Assembly: GCF_003426775.1 (NCBI RefSeq)
Contig: NZ_QJUG01000011.1
Coordinates: 1-62,614, forward strand
From: Allorhizocola rhizosphaerae
GTDB taxonomy: Bacteria > Actinomycetota > Actinomycetes > Mycobacteriales > Micromonosporaceae
Reading direction: 5' to 3'
Length of the DNA: 62,614 bases
A program made the position numbers and the translations under genes. Within the stretch, counting starts at the first letter, position 1. Each line of letters starts with the position of its first letter. The notes beneath the pieces were generated by a model, which had not been told where the DNA came from, searched no databases, and saw only the letters and a program-made list of their open reading frames with translations. Below are positions 9,701-17,937 of this stretch, piece by piece.

Positions 9701-11652
9701 GTCGCCGTCTCCCGCGCCAGCAGGCCGCCGTCCAGCGCAGGGGCCAGCTGGGACTCCAGGTCCGCGGCAGACCGGTCAAACGCCACGCCCAGCACGTCGA
9801 GCTCCACCTCGCCCCCGAGGCAGGCCATGGCCTCCACCACCGCCCGGGTTGCCGACGGGATGGCGTCGGCCCGGTCCATGAGTCCCACCCCGTCACCTTG
9901 GTTCAGCCGTTGCTGGAGCAGGGCCGGCGACCATCGCCAGCCACCGGCGCCCGGCTTCAGCACACCGTCGTCGCGTAGGGCGTTGAGCAGCTCCACCGTC
10001 TCGTAGGGATTGCCCGCGGTGTGCGGGATGATGGCCGCCGCCAGCTCTTCGGCCCGCTTGCCGTCCAGTCGCAGCATGTCCGCCACGAGGGCGGCCACTC
10101 CAGACACCGGCAGGCTTTCCAGTCGCACGAACCTCACCGCGTCGCCCTGCTGCCCCCAATGCGAGAGCATGCCCGCCAGCGGGTGGATGGCATCGACTCC
10201 CTGCGACCGATGCGCGCCGACCAACAGCAGCCCTTCCACCTCCTCCTGCCCGCTCAGCACGGCATCGATGAAGCCCAACGGAGTGCGGGCGGCCCACTGC
10301 AGGTCGTCGACCACGAACACCACCGGCCGCTCACGGGAGGCCACCGCGCGCAGAATCTCGACGGCGATGGTCTGCGCACGCACCTCCGCGGTCATCGGAT
10401 CGCCCGGATCCGGCGGCACCTGCAGCAGGGTGGCGAGTTCCGGCAGGACCGCCGCGGCCAGCCCGGCGTTCGGTCCCAGCGCGGACAGAATCCGCACCCG
10501 GACCTTGTCCAGCTCCGGCTCGGGTTCGGCCAGCAGCAGCCGCCCCAGCGCCCGGAACGCCTGCGCCACCGCGTCGAACTCCAGATCCCGGCGGTACTGG
10601 TCGAACTTGCCCGTCACGAACCAACCGCCCGCGGCGGTGACCACCGGCCGAAGCTCGTTGATCAGGGCGGTCTTGCCGACACCGGCTGCCCCGCTCACCA
10701 GCACTCCGCGGCACTTGCCGACCATCGCGGCGGCGAAGGCCGACCGCAGGCCGGCGATCTCGTCGCTCCGGCCGACCAGCCGGGTCGGGGCCCGCAGACG
10801 CGCCGGGAAATCGTGCTCGCCCACCCGTACCGCAAATCCGTCGCGGACCTGGATCAGGTCATGCAGCAACCCTTCAGCCGTTTGATATCGGTTGTCCGGT
10901 TCCTTCTCCAGCAAGTGCATGATGATCTGTGACAGGTCGGCGGGCACGGCCCGATTGACCCGATCCGGCGGGAGCGGTACCCGGGTCAACAGGTCGTGAA
11001 CGAGCCGCAGCGGGTCGCCGGTGCCAAACGGCGGCACGCCGGTGGCCAGCTCGTACAGCGTGGCGCCGAGCGCATACAGGTCGACGCGCTGATCCACGGG
11101 CCGGCCGGTGCGCCCGGTGGACTCCGGCGCCAGGTACGGCAGTGTTCCAACGATTTTATTGTGATGAATGAACTCTGGGCGCAGGCCGGCAAAGGTCGTC
11201 GCCAACGCGAAATCAATCAGGCGGGGTTTGCGTCCATCCTCGCTGAGCACGATGTTGGCCGGGTTGATGTCCCGGTGCACCACGCCTCGCCGATGCATCT
11301 CCGTCAGCACAGCCGCCAGCTCCAGCGCCAGCCGCAGCAACTCAGAGGCATCGACCGGCATGCGCGTAGCCGCCAGGGTGGTGCCGCCCAGATCGGCCAG
11401 CACGAGCGAATCCGGGCACGGAGGAGAGTCCGCCAGTGCGACCACGCCGGGAACCCCGGAGAGCCGCTCAAGAACCGCGCTCTCGTGCCGCAGTCGCTCG
11501 TCCCGCCCCGGCCCCAGCGGCTCCTTGCGAATCACGCTGCCGCCAGGCAGATACAACCGGCTCACCCGGGCGCGTTCGCTGGAATGCAGGATCTCCACCC
11601 GGACGGCCGCCCGCGTCAGATCCTGGACGAGCGATTCGCGGTCAGCTCCCAT
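6721..11652 (-). CDS. Ser/Thr kinase-AAA-GAF-GGDEF signalling protein
   Basis: A 1643-residue multidomain regulator. Residues 1-270 are a Ser/Thr kinase-like domain with HRDINPANIVL; the usual DFG is DFA (LIDFALAT), seen in this family. Residues about 285-660 form an AAA/NACHT-like ATPase with Walker A (SGAAGVGKTAL) and Walker B (VVFVVDDLQWA). A long alpha-helical TPR-like region follows. Residues about 1270-1430 look like a GAF sensor, then a short helix (LERKVAERSQQLAVANSRL) leads into a GGDEF domain whose active site is GGEEF (about 1558-1562). An intact RxxD inhibitory site (RNTD) lies five residues before the RY that precedes it. It probably makes cyclic di-GMP under kinase/ATPase control. 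No partner gene is adjacent. Confidence 0.9.
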   Translation of the reverse strand: MGADRESLVQDLTRAAVRVEILHSSERARVSRLYLPGGSVIRKEPLGPGRDERLRHESAVLERLSGVPGVVALADSPPCPDSLVLADLGGTTLAATRMPVDASELLRLALELAAVLTEMHRRGVVHRDINPANIVLSEDGRKPRLIDFALATTFAGLRPEFIHHNKIVGTLPYLAPESTGRTGRPVDQRVDLYALGATLYELATGVPPFGTGDPLRLVHDLLTRVPLPPDRVNRAVPADLSQIIMHLLEKEPDNRYQTAEGLLHDLIQVRDGFAVRVGEHDFPARLRAPTRLVGRSDEIAGLRSAFAAAMVGKCRGVLVSGAAGVGKTALINELRPVVTAAGGWFVTGKFDQYRRDLEFDAVAQAFRALGRLLLAEPEPELDKVRVRILSALGPNAGLAAAVLPELATLLQVPPDPGDPMTAEVRAQTIAVEILRAVASRERPVVFVVDDLQWAARTPLGFIDAVLSGQEEVEGLLLVGAHRSQGVDAIHPLAGMLSHWGQQGDAVRFVRLESLPVSGVAALVADMLRLDGKRAEELAAAIIPHTAGNPYETVELLNALRDDGVLKPGAGGWRWSPALLQQRLNQGDGVGLMDRADAIPSATRAVVEAMACLGGEVELDVLGVAFDRSAADLESQLAPALDGGLLARETATRQVVRFSHDRAREAVLAHMERQRQRALRLGMARRLATRPDLFAAAAEQYLAVLDADAEALHDPALHDPAERRRVVELLRRAAEQANLLSNHPVVERCLTAAGRLADPTDTATLIKVHTGRHAALYGLGRLEEADEVYQLVDRLCKDPLQRVDATSVQVISLTNRSRPREAVDLGLELLRQLGVTAPPPGQLGAEIEDGLDALYRWVEDSDADDDLRRPDITDPTLLAVGTLMSRIMPAAFFCDHDVMAWLILTATRIWAEHGPARTLLSPISHIMVVTVARRQDYRTGYRLMRRILNVADKRGHEPDASRARFLYVMTAGHWFEPLEDLLPMFEHAREGLIRGGDLQNAGYIVDVAARLLIDCAPSLDSYIAGGQAALAVAQRTGNDQSAQVVSAFQRLVDLLRGEGGSLAADQLGAAAEMHSNDPFVMAIIQTNGALAVALLGDQAQLQHRTAALMPTLPALVTLYHMVWGYLLQALALAGQARSTVAEERGAVLAELDTTIEWIAARAADAPVNFLHLLRLVEAERAWALGDFRTAAQGFDAAQREALLRQRPWHRALILERAARFHLAHGMEYLGTSLLSQARREYLAWGATGKVRQLDRAYPTLRAGRHLPAQAADETSGGPPARQSTPTPGAVDLLGILAASRALSSETSITRLRARVTEVLSAMTGATGIHLLLRSDDQHRWMLATAETADSGLVPLDEAGQAGDLPLSVVRYAERTREPLLVADATREDRFARDPYFAGLECCSLLAVPILNRGILQALLLLENRLIHGAFSTERLDGVMLIAGQLAVSLDNALVYASLERKVAERSQQLAVANSRLELLSVTDPLTGLANRRRLDDTLEAEWRRAQQSGTTLGLAMVDIDHFKLYNDHYGHPAGDRCIQRIAAELKRHVRNTDLAARYGGEEFAVVMPKTDADSARQTAERLRTAVVALAEPHILVPGRVVTVSIGVAAILPAAQDTARQLVETADVELYRAKRGGRNQVRAAP
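9496..9525. repeat. 15-bp perfect tandem duplication within the kinase-GGDEF gene
   Basis: CGGATCGTGAAGTGC occurs twice in direct succession (9496-9510 and 9511-9525). It is in frame and duplicates the residues ALHDP in the helical region of the large kinase-GGDEF protein, suggesting a recent replication-slippage insertion. Confidence 0.8.
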
Positions 11653-12035
11653 CCCGTACCCCTTCCGGAGCCTCGTCGGTGCGCACAGACCGCTTATACA
11701 CTACATCGATGATCGCCCTAACATGCCACTGACACCGGCGAGCCGGAGTCGGGGACGCGCAACCGGCGGGACGTCGATCGTCGACAGCGACTCGACACCG
11801 GCATGGTACCGCCCGATCCACCCGCGCACGACCAAAGAGGCCCGCGAACACCTGCATTCGCCGATCAGAAGTGACATTTGTCAGCATGAACGGCGCCCCG
11901 CGCGGTCGTGTCCAGATAGCACTGTCGGGTTCGGACGTTGCGGACCGCCGTCGACGCCCGCGGCGCTACCCGGCGCGCACGACCTGGCATTGGCCAGGCC
12001 ACGGCGACCAGCGCGTTCGCACCTTCCATGGAGGG
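11653..12035. other. Intergenic region, no gene seen
   Basis: This 383-bp stretch lies upstream of the kinase-GGDEF gene and downstream of the small gene at 12036. None of the short open frames has a credible start or protein-like composition. The AT-richer sequence near 11690-11730 (ttatacactacat) is the likely promoter area of the kinase gene. Confidence 0.4.
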
Positions 12036-12290
12036 CTAGGCAACGCGGCGCATGAAGGCATAGATCTGCTTGTCGGTCTCCATGATGTTGACCATCTGCC
12101 AGCCCCACTGCTCGACGACCTCAGCCGCCGCCATCACCGCCCGCACGCCGTGCCCTCGCATCATTGAATATGAGTGGATGGCCAGGTATCGATATGGATA
12201 GGAGCGTAGGTCCGCCCGGTTTTCCAGCACGGCCCCGGCCGTGACGGTCCGGAGGTTGGCGATCGTCTCGGCGGTCTCGATTTCCGGCAT
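12036..12290 (-). CDS. Small hypothetical protein, DUF4177-like
   Basis: An 84-residue soluble protein starting at ATG 12290 with a GGTAAGG ribosome binding site. The C-terminal half alternates strand, helix and strand and contains EQWGWQMVNI followed by IYAFMRR. This resembles the GWELV...FxR pattern of DUF4177 proteins, but that is a pattern-based guess. It is divergent from the lipoprotein gene with only 34 bp between starts. Its function is unknown. Confidence 0.55.
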   Translation of the reverse strand: MPEIETAETIANLRTVTAGAVLENRADLRSYPYRYLAIHSYSMMRGHGVRAVMAAAEVVEQWGWQMVNIMETDKQIYAFMRRVA

Positions 12291-12324
12291 GCGGATACCT
12301 TACCGAGCAGATAGTTTTCCTCGT

Positions 12325-12942
12325 GTGACCAAGCTGCGTGTGATCATCGCATTGTTCGTGCTCATCACGGCCTCGGCGTGCACCGAGGAGACGCCCGCCT
12401 CGACCCCGCCCAGCACCGGCCCTGGCGCCGGCCCCACGGCGACCGGCGGCCCGGCTCAGGCATACCGCTCGAAACCGCTGGACCTGTGCCAGCGCACCGA
12501 TCTGGCGCCGCTCACGGAGCTGTCGCTCAAGGTGGAGTCCACCAACCCCGAACCGCCCCCGTCCGGGCCGGGCTCGGCCTGCCTGTGGAAGATGAAATCC
12601 GCCAGCGGGCACATGGCGTCGCTGCGCGTGGAGGCCGTGACTCAAGGCTCGGTCGACGCGGCGCAAGCGGCCTTCAAGGGCCAGCAGGACGTCAGCGCAA
12701 TGCGCGGCGATGGCGACATCCCCGGGCTGGGCGATCAGGCCGAGGGCCGGACGCAGGATTCGGAGCCGGGGTTCAAGCAGTCCGAATACATGATCCACAT
12801 GCGCGCGGGCAACATGACGCTCAAGGTGTGGATTTCGGTGGGCGGCAACGCTTTCACCCCGAAGGACTCACTCAAGGACAAGATGATCAAGCTGATGCGC
12901 ACGACGCTGGCGACCGTCTCCGAAGAGTGGAAGACCAGCTAG
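12325..12942 (+). CDS. DUF3558-type lipoprotein
   Basis: A 205-residue secreted lipoprotein. From the GTG start at 12325 the sequence is a short basic N-terminus, a hydrophobic stretch (VIIALFVLITASAC) and a lipidated cysteine followed by a Pro/Thr/Gly-rich linker. The body shows the DUF3558 pattern: DLCQRTDLAPL, a conserved SACLWK, and a C-terminal region with GNMTLKVWISVGG. DUF3558 lipoproteins are frequent in actinomycetes and have no firmly known role. An upstream in-frame ATG at 12241 would bury the signal peptide, so the GTG start is preferred. Confidence 0.75.
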   Translation: MTKLRVIIALFVLITASACTEETPASTPPSTGPGAGPTATGGPAQAYRSKPLDLCQRTDLAPLTELSLKVESTNPEPPPSGPGSACLWKMKSASGHMASLRVEAVTQGSVDAAQAAFKGQQDVSAMRGDGDIPGLGDQAEGRTQDSEPGFKQSEYMIHMRAGNMTLKVWISVGGNAFTPKDSLKDKMIKLMRTTLATVSEEWKTS

Positions 12943-12952
12943 CCGACACGGA

Positions 12953-12986
12953 AACGCCGCCACCCGGGTCAAAGGGTGGCGGCGTT
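12953..12986. terminator. Strong bidirectional terminator hairpin
   Basis: AACGCCGCCACCC (12953-12965) and GGGTGGCGGCGTT (12974-12986) form a perfect 13-bp stem with an 8-base loop. It lies in the 59-bp gap between the convergent lipoprotein gene and the WXG100/EspC operon and can serve both strands. Confidence 0.8.
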
Positions 12987-13001
12987 CAAACCGGCGGGAG
13001 G

Positions 13002-13775
13002 CTAGCCCTTGACCGCCTGCGGCCACTGCCCGTTGGGCATCTTGGTGTTGTCCATGACCACACCCCACAGGTCGCGGACCTCGCCGAGCGCGTTGATGAG
13101 GTCCTCGCCGATCTGCAGGAGCACGTTCAGGGCCGACTCGGTGATCTTGCCTGCGGCGTCACCCAGGGTGTTGGCCACGACCGCGAGACCGATGACCGTG
13201 CCGGCCTCGGTCGCGGCGTCAACGACCTTGCCGACGAGCGCGGTCACAATCTCGGCCAGCTTCTTCGCGAACGCCACATTGGACTTGGCCGCCTTGAACA
13301 GCCAGCCGCTGATGAACTCCGCCCGCGCCGTCGTCTCATCGATGGCGGCCTTCTGCTCGGCTACCTTCTCCTTGTACCGGGAGGCTGCCGGTCCGGTCCA
13401 GTTGGCAAGGTTTTCGCTTGCCGGGTTGGACGCCCGCGACGACAGATTGGACACGTTCGCCTTGACGTCGGTGGTCCACCTGAAACTGGCGATGATGAGC
13501 GAGACCACGGGGGTGTGCCGCTCAAGCGCGGTCCTGATGATCTCGGCGATGCGCTTCATGCCCTCGCCCAGCTCGTTCAGCTTCGAGTTGATCAGCCAGG
13601 CGAGACCCGCACCGGCCAACCCGCCGGCGATGAGCCACCACTTGTCCTTGATCTTCTCGACGCAGTCGTTGAAGGCGTTGACCGCCTTTTCCCAGCCCTC
13701 CCTGATCTCCTTCATGAACTTGTCGATCTCGGAGGTGAACTGTTCGGCCGATCCGGTAGGGGCCGGATGAGTCAT
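13002..13775 (-). CDS. ESX-associated helical protein (WXG100-like region)
   Basis: A 257-residue protein starting at ATG 13775 behind AAAGGACC. The N-terminal half has long amphipathic helices with EGWEKAVNAFNDCVEKIKDKWW and a hydrophobic Gly/Ala-rich segment (LIAGGLAGAGLAWL). The middle contains a WTGPAASRYKEKVAEQ motif, which is the W-x-G helical hairpin pattern of WXG100/PPE-type secretion substrates. It is last in a three-gene operon with EspC-like and YbaB-like genes, so it is probably a type VII secretion substrate or its partner. No ESX ATPase or membrane component is in the window. Confidence 0.7.
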   Translation of the reverse strand: MTHPAPTGSAEQFTSEIDKFMKEIREGWEKAVNAFNDCVEKIKDKWWLIAGGLAGAGLAWLINSKLNELGEGMKRIAEIIRTALERHTPVVSLIIASFRWTTDVKANVSNLSSRASNPASENLANWTGPAASRYKEKVAEQKAAIDETTARAEFISGWLFKAAKSNVAFAKKLAEIVTALVGKVVDAATEAGTVIGLAVVANTLGDAAGKITESALNVLLQIGEDLINALGEVRDLWGVVMDNTKMPNGQWPQAVKG

Positions 13776-13798
13776 GTCCTGAGGTCCTTTCCCAGCGC

Positions 13799-14122
13799 CT
13801 ACGCGGTGTAGATCTTGTCGAGATCCAGCCTGCTGATCTGGTCGGTACGGTCGTATTCGTTGGCCATCTTGTCGCATGCTCCGGCGAGCTGGTCGAACTC
13901 CGTGACGGCGCCGGCCACGGCGGTGTTCATCTGGGACTGAAACTTCTGGTACGCCCCGTGCTGGACCAGAAACTCCGGGAACTTGCCAATGAAAAAGGCG
14001 GTCGGTCCAAGGACCAAATCATTGACGCTGCTCTTGATCGGCTCCATCGCGTCCGACAGCTCCCGCCACTTCTTGGCTTCCAGGCGGACGCAATCGGTGA
14101 TGACCTTGACTTCGTCGCTCAC
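13799..14122 (-). CDS. EspC-like (DUF2580) type VII secretion-associated protein
   Basis: A 107-residue helical protein starting with GTG at 14122. Its pattern (LEAKKWRELSDAMEPIKSSV, then a second helix AVAGAVTEFDQLAGACDKMA) matches the EspC/DUF2580 family of small ESX-related proteins. It overlaps the stop of the YbaB-like gene by one base (TAGTG), so translation is coupled, and it is followed 23 bp later by the WXG-type gene. Role inferred from family: co-secreted partner or substrate of a type VII system. Confidence 0.75.
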   Translation of the reverse strand: MSDEVKVITDCVRLEAKKWRELSDAMEPIKSSVNDLVLGPTAFFIGKFPEFLVQHGAYQKFQSQMNTAVAGAVTEFDQLAGACDKMANEYDRTDQISRLDLDKIYTA

Positions 14123-14838
14123 TATCTGTCCCCTCCGTGCTGCGCTTCGCGGAAGACCTCAAGCGCCTCCGACCGAAGCTGCTGCGCCTCGGCCATCCTG
14201 ATGCGGGTGCCGTCGCCGGTGACCCCGAGGATGGTTTCCTTCTGGTGCCGGACCTTCAGATAACCGCGCGGTCCGGTTATCGTGCTTTCCTGCGGCGGCG
14301 ACGCGAGCTCCCGCTCGACCTTCTCCACCCGGTACATCTCGTCGCCGATGCGGTACAGCGAGTCCAGCACCCAGGCGTGGAACTCGCGATCGTCCTCTGG
14401 AGGCAGGGCACCCTCCGCCTCGGCGGCCCGCGGCACAGGCGCAGGCTGCTCCCCACGCCGGGCCGCCTCGCGCTCGGCCTCCCTGCGCTCCGACTCGGCC
14501 CGACGCTCCTGCTCCTGCCTGGCCAGCTCCGCCAAGGCGGTAGTCTCCAAAATCTGCTGCACACCGGCCGTGTAGGCGTCGAACAGCGCTGCGGCGAAAC
14601 CGTCGGCCGCGACCGAGCTCTGCCAGTCCTTGCGGATGTCGACGTCGCGCACGAACCCCTTCGCGTCGACAGTGACCACTATCGACCCCGACGGGTCGCT
14701 GCCTTCATACTGCTCCCGCAGCTGCACCTTCCCGCCCATCGCGTGCAGCTTGTCCAGCGCCCTGGCTCGCAGCTGCTCTGGATCTCCCATGAAGTCCAGA
14801 CTCGCCAGCTGCAGATCGTTGCTGCCCCATGGTTGCAT
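14122..14838 (-). CDS. YbaB/EbfC-family DNA-binding protein, ESX-linked
   Basis: A 238-residue protein starting at ATG 14838 behind GGAGAACC. Residues about 5-110 follow the YbaB/EbfC pattern: a helix (DPEQLRARALDKLHAM), strands with SIVVTVDAKGFVRDVDI and a second helix. A charged coiled segment rich in Glu and Arg (about 115-155) and a C-terminal beta-rich region follow. Actinomycete genomes commonly pair such YbaB-domain proteins with EspC/WXG100 genes, as here. A longer start at 14865 is possible but has no ribosome binding site. Confidence 0.75.
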   Translation of the reverse strand: MQPWGSNDLQLASLDFMGDPEQLRARALDKLHAMGGKVQLREQYEGSDPSGSIVVTVDAKGFVRDVDIRKDWQSSVAADGFAAALFDAYTAGVQQILETTALAELARQEQERRAESERREAEREAARRGEQPAPVPRAAEAEGALPPEDDREFHAWVLDSLYRIGDEMYRVEKVERELASPPQESTITGPRGYLKVRHQKETILGVTGDGTRIRMAEAQQLRSEALEVFREAQHGGDR

Positions 14839-15519
14839 TCCAGGTTCTCCCCTTGCCCGGGGCAATGCCCACTACAAAGCACTCCGCCTAGCGCACCCGA
14901 AACATCAATCCCCGGGCACGCCGAAGACGATAGCGTTATTAGCGCGATTTGTCAGACCTGGATTCGCCGCCGCCGGGCACGCCGCCTTAGGCGCTCTCGC
15001 GGGGTGTCCTTGGACTGGGGTAGACGGTCACGGCCGGTGCTCGCGCCGAGCGCCGTGGCGTCACCAAGTCACGAGACAGCGAGCCTGCACAGCTCGTCTT
15101 CCACCACTCCAGGCTCCACCCCCAGGTCGGCGAGGAATCGCCGGCCCGACGCGTCCTCGTCGGACAGCACGGAACGCAGCAACTGGACACTGCCGGCACT
15201 ACCGCCGGCGCGCGTGAGCGCGACAGGGCTTGTCCTATCTCGACAGTGATGACGTCGAACGGCTTGTCGCCGGCCGATGAGTACCCACGGCGAGGCCGTT
15301 CCGGCCCTCTCCCACGTTGTGGGACATCATCGATGCTGAATGTGTGAATGTCGTTGTCGGCGCGACCTGCGACGGCATGGGAGCGCTCCCGTGCCCGATG
15401 CCTACGGTTCGTGTCCGGCTCACCGGTATGTCGAAATTGGAGGGTAGTGTCGGCCGCTGCGATGCCCGGACAACGCGGTCCGTGCAAAGCGAAATACCCC
15501 TCAACGAAAGGGCAGACCG
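14839..15519. other. Intergenic region with a gene remnant
   Basis: A 681-bp gap between the YbaB gene and the S8 protease. No intact gene is visible. On the minus strand the segment 15069-15245 encodes a convincing Clp N-domain-like tail (described separately). The part at 15245-15519 gives no protein-like frame that continues it, apart from a short stretch in another frame (AGDKPFDVITVEIGQAL). Confidence 0.4.
15069..15245 (-). pseudogene. Remnant of a Clp N-terminal-domain protein
   Basis: Read on the minus strand, one frame ending at TGA 15071-15069 gives TRAGGSAGSVQLLRSVLSDE followed by DASGRRFLADLGVEPGVV. This is the repeat signature of Clp-N (AAA chaperone substrate-entry) domains: a helix, LL..LL, a small loop, then L..LGV. 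There is no start codon in that frame. The better-looking upstream sequence (VITVEIGQALSR) is in another frame, so a single frameshift may have split an original gene. Function, if any, is lost. The assignment rests on motif recognition alone. Confidence 0.35.
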
Positions 15520-17937
15520 TTGAGATCATTGCATCGTGTGGCCATTGCCGCGGGCGCGGGTTTGGCCACCTTCACCGGCGCCGTCGTGCTCGGCGTTGGT
15601 GCGCAAGGAGGAACGACGCCGCAAGTCAGTGAGCAGCTGCGGGCCGGGCCTGGCAGCAGCACCTATCAGATCAGTGCCGACGGTGGCCGCACCTGGAGCC
15701 GTCAGCTTCCCCGGCCTGAAAAGCTGCATCTGCGGCGGGGCAGCTTCGATCCGCTCACCGCGCCGGCCGCGCGGCAGCGCCAACAGCGCGGCAATGTCTA
15801 CATTGTTCAGTTCGCCCATGCGCCGCTGGACAGCCAGCGAGAGCAGCTGCGCGCCCTGGGCGCTCGGCTCGGGGCATATCTGCCGGACGCGGCCTATGTG
15901 GTGCGCATGCCGGCGGCGGTCCGTGACAAGGTCGCGGCGCTGCCCTACATCCGCTGGGTGGGCCCCTATGAGCCGCAGGACAAGTTCGACCCAGCCCAAC
16001 GGCCCGGCGAGGGCTCTTTCCGGTACCAAATATGGCTTGTAGAACCGGATCGCCACGACCAGAAGGCAGTCAAGGACCGCATCGAGGGGCTGGGTGGCGT
16101 CGTTCACCTGGCATCGGTCAACAACGCCCTCATCGAGGCCACGTTGGACGCGGCGCAATTCGCGGCGGTCGCGGCCCTCGACGAGGTGCTGTCGCTGGAC
16201 CGGTGGTCGGCGCCGCAGGCCGACATGGACATCGCGCGGGAGGCAAGCGGCGCCAATCTGATCGAGACGGCGCGGGGCTACCGCGGCCAGGGCGTGCGAG
16301 CCGAGGTCATGGACGGCGGACTGCTGACCACCCATCAGGAGTTCCAGGCACGCCCGCCGCTGCTGCACACGGCCAACAACACCGACACCGGGCACGGCAC
16401 GGCCACGTACGGCCAGATCTTCTCCTCCGGCGTGCAGTCCGCCTACCGGGGCCTGCTTCCCGAAGCCCAAGGCATCTTCGCCAGCTACTACGCCTACACC
16501 GACCGCTACGCGCACACCGCCGAACTGGTGAACCCGAGCGGCCCCTACCGGGCGGTGTTTCAGAGCAACAGCTGGGGCAGCGGGTTGACGACCGCCTACA
16601 ACAACTTCTCCGCGGAGATGGATGAGATCGTGTTCGACCACGACATTCTCATCTGCCAGTCGCAGAGCAACTGGGGCACCCAGGATTCGCGGCCCGAGGC
16701 ATGGGCCAAGAACGTGGTCGCGGTCGGCGGGTACTACCACCAGAACACGCTGAACCGCGGCGACGACGCCTGGAGCGGCGGGGCATCGATCGGGCCGGCC
16801 GCCGACGGCCGCATCAAACCCGATCTGTCCAACTACTACGATTCCGTCAACACGACCACCGATTTCAGCAATACCGCCTACCGGTCGGACTTCGGCGGCA
16901 CCAGTGCCGCAACGCCGATCACCTGTGGCAGCTTCGGGCTGCTGTACCAGATGTGGGCCGACGGCGTCTTCAGCGGCGGCCCGGGACTCGGTCGCGATGT
17001 GTTCGACTCCCGGCCGCACGCGGCCACGGCCAAGGCCCTGATGCTCAATCAGGCCCAGCAGCACCCGTTCACGGGAACCACGCACGATCTGACCCGCGTC
17101 CACCAGGGCTGGGGTTCGGCGAGCGTCGGCAACCTCTACAACCAGGCGGCGGCCAACGGCTGGCAGCTGCCGATCCTGGTCAACGAGACCGATCTGCTGA
17201 CCGTGGGCGCGACCAAGACCTACACCCTCACCACCGACGGCACCCAGCCGCTGAAGGCGACCCTGGTCTGGACGGACCCGGCCGGTTCGTCCAGCGCATC
17301 CAAGGCGCAGGTCAATGACCTGACGCTCAAGGTGACCGCCCCGAACGGGACCACGGCCTACTGGGGCAACAACGGGCTCAACGCGGGCAACTGGTCGGTT
17401 CCCGGCGGCTCGCCGAACACCGTCGACACCGTCGAGAACGTGTTCATCCAGAACCCGGCGGCCGGCACCTGGACCATCCAGGTGTCCGCCGACCTGCTCG
17501 GCGCCGACGGCCATGTCGAGACCGCAGCCACGGACGCCGACTACGCCCTCGTGGTGACCGGCAGTGTGGATGGGGTCACGTCGCCCAGCCCGAGCCCGTC
17601 GGCAACCAGCTCGCCGTCGCCCCAGCCGGGTAAGGCGTGCCAGGCCAGCTACACCATTGTCAACCAATGGTCGGGCGGCTTCCAGGCGGAGGTCAAGGTG
17701 ACGAACACCGGCACGGCAGGCACCGCCGGCTGGCGGCTGAACTGGACGTTCGGCGCCGGACAGACCATCTCGTACGGCTGGAGCGGCATTCACAGCCAGA
17801 CCGGCCCGGACGTCACCGTGGTCAACGAATCCTGGAACGCCACCATCAATCCAGGCAACCACACCAACTACGGATTCAACGGGACCTGGAACAATCAGAA
17901 CAATCCCGTTCCCGTGGTGACCTGTACAGCGCTGTAA
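15520..17937 (+). CDS. Secreted S8 subtilisin-like protease with C-terminal CBM2
   Basis: An 805-residue secreted protein starting at TTG 15520 behind AAGGGCAG. A signal peptide (about 1-30) is followed by a propeptide-like region and an S8 catalytic domain with D265 (EVMDGGLL), H292 (DTGHGTATYG), an oxyanion region QSNSWGS and S462 (FGGTSAATP). A beta-sandwich region (about 560-680) follows. A Ser/Pro linker (SPSPSPSATSSPSPQPG, about 688-704) then leads to a roughly 100-residue carbohydrate-binding module of family 2, with bracketing cysteines and conserved tryptophans (NQWSGGF, WRLNWTF, NESWNA). The CBM2 would tether the protease to cellulose or chitin. It is monocistronic with a terminator right after it. 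Confidence 0.9.
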   Translation: MRSLHRVAIAAGAGLATFTGAVVLGVGAQGGTTPQVSEQLRAGPGSSTYQISADGGRTWSRQLPRPEKLHLRRGSFDPLTAPAARQRQQRGNVYIVQFAHAPLDSQREQLRALGARLGAYLPDAAYVVRMPAAVRDKVAALPYIRWVGPYEPQDKFDPAQRPGEGSFRYQIWLVEPDRHDQKAVKDRIEGLGGVVHLASVNNALIEATLDAAQFAAVAALDEVLSLDRWSAPQADMDIAREASGANLIETARGYRGQGVRAEVMDGGLLTTHQEFQARPPLLHTANNTDTGHGTATYGQIFSSGVQSAYRGLLPEAQGIFASYYAYTDRYAHTAELVNPSGPYRAVFQSNSWGSGLTTAYNNFSAEMDEIVFDHDILICQSQSNWGTQDSRPEAWAKNVVAVGGYYHQNTLNRGDDAWSGGASIGPAADGRIKPDLSNYYDSVNTTTDFSNTAYRSDFGGTSAATPITCGSFGLLYQMWADGVFSGGPGLGRDVFDSRPHAATAKALMLNQAQQHPFTGTTHDLTRVHQGWGSASVGNLYNQAAANGWQLPILVNETDLLTVGATKTYTLTTDGTQPLKATLVWTDPAGSSSASKAQVNDLTLKVTAPNGTTAYWGNNGLNAGNWSVPGGSPNTVDTVENVFIQNPAAGTWTIQVSADLLGADGHVETAATDADYALVVTGSVDGVTSPSPSPSATSSPSPQPGKACQASYTIVNQWSGGFQAEVKVTNTGTAGTAGWRLNWTFGAGQTISYGWSGIHSQTGPDVTVVNESWNATINPGNHTNYGFNGTWNNQNNPVPVVTCTAL

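Noticed and set aside
14137-15249. 370-residue plus-strand frame over the YbaB gene and the following gap
   Set aside because: It is the opposite strand of a convincing YbaB/EspC operon and lacks a ribosome binding site or motif.
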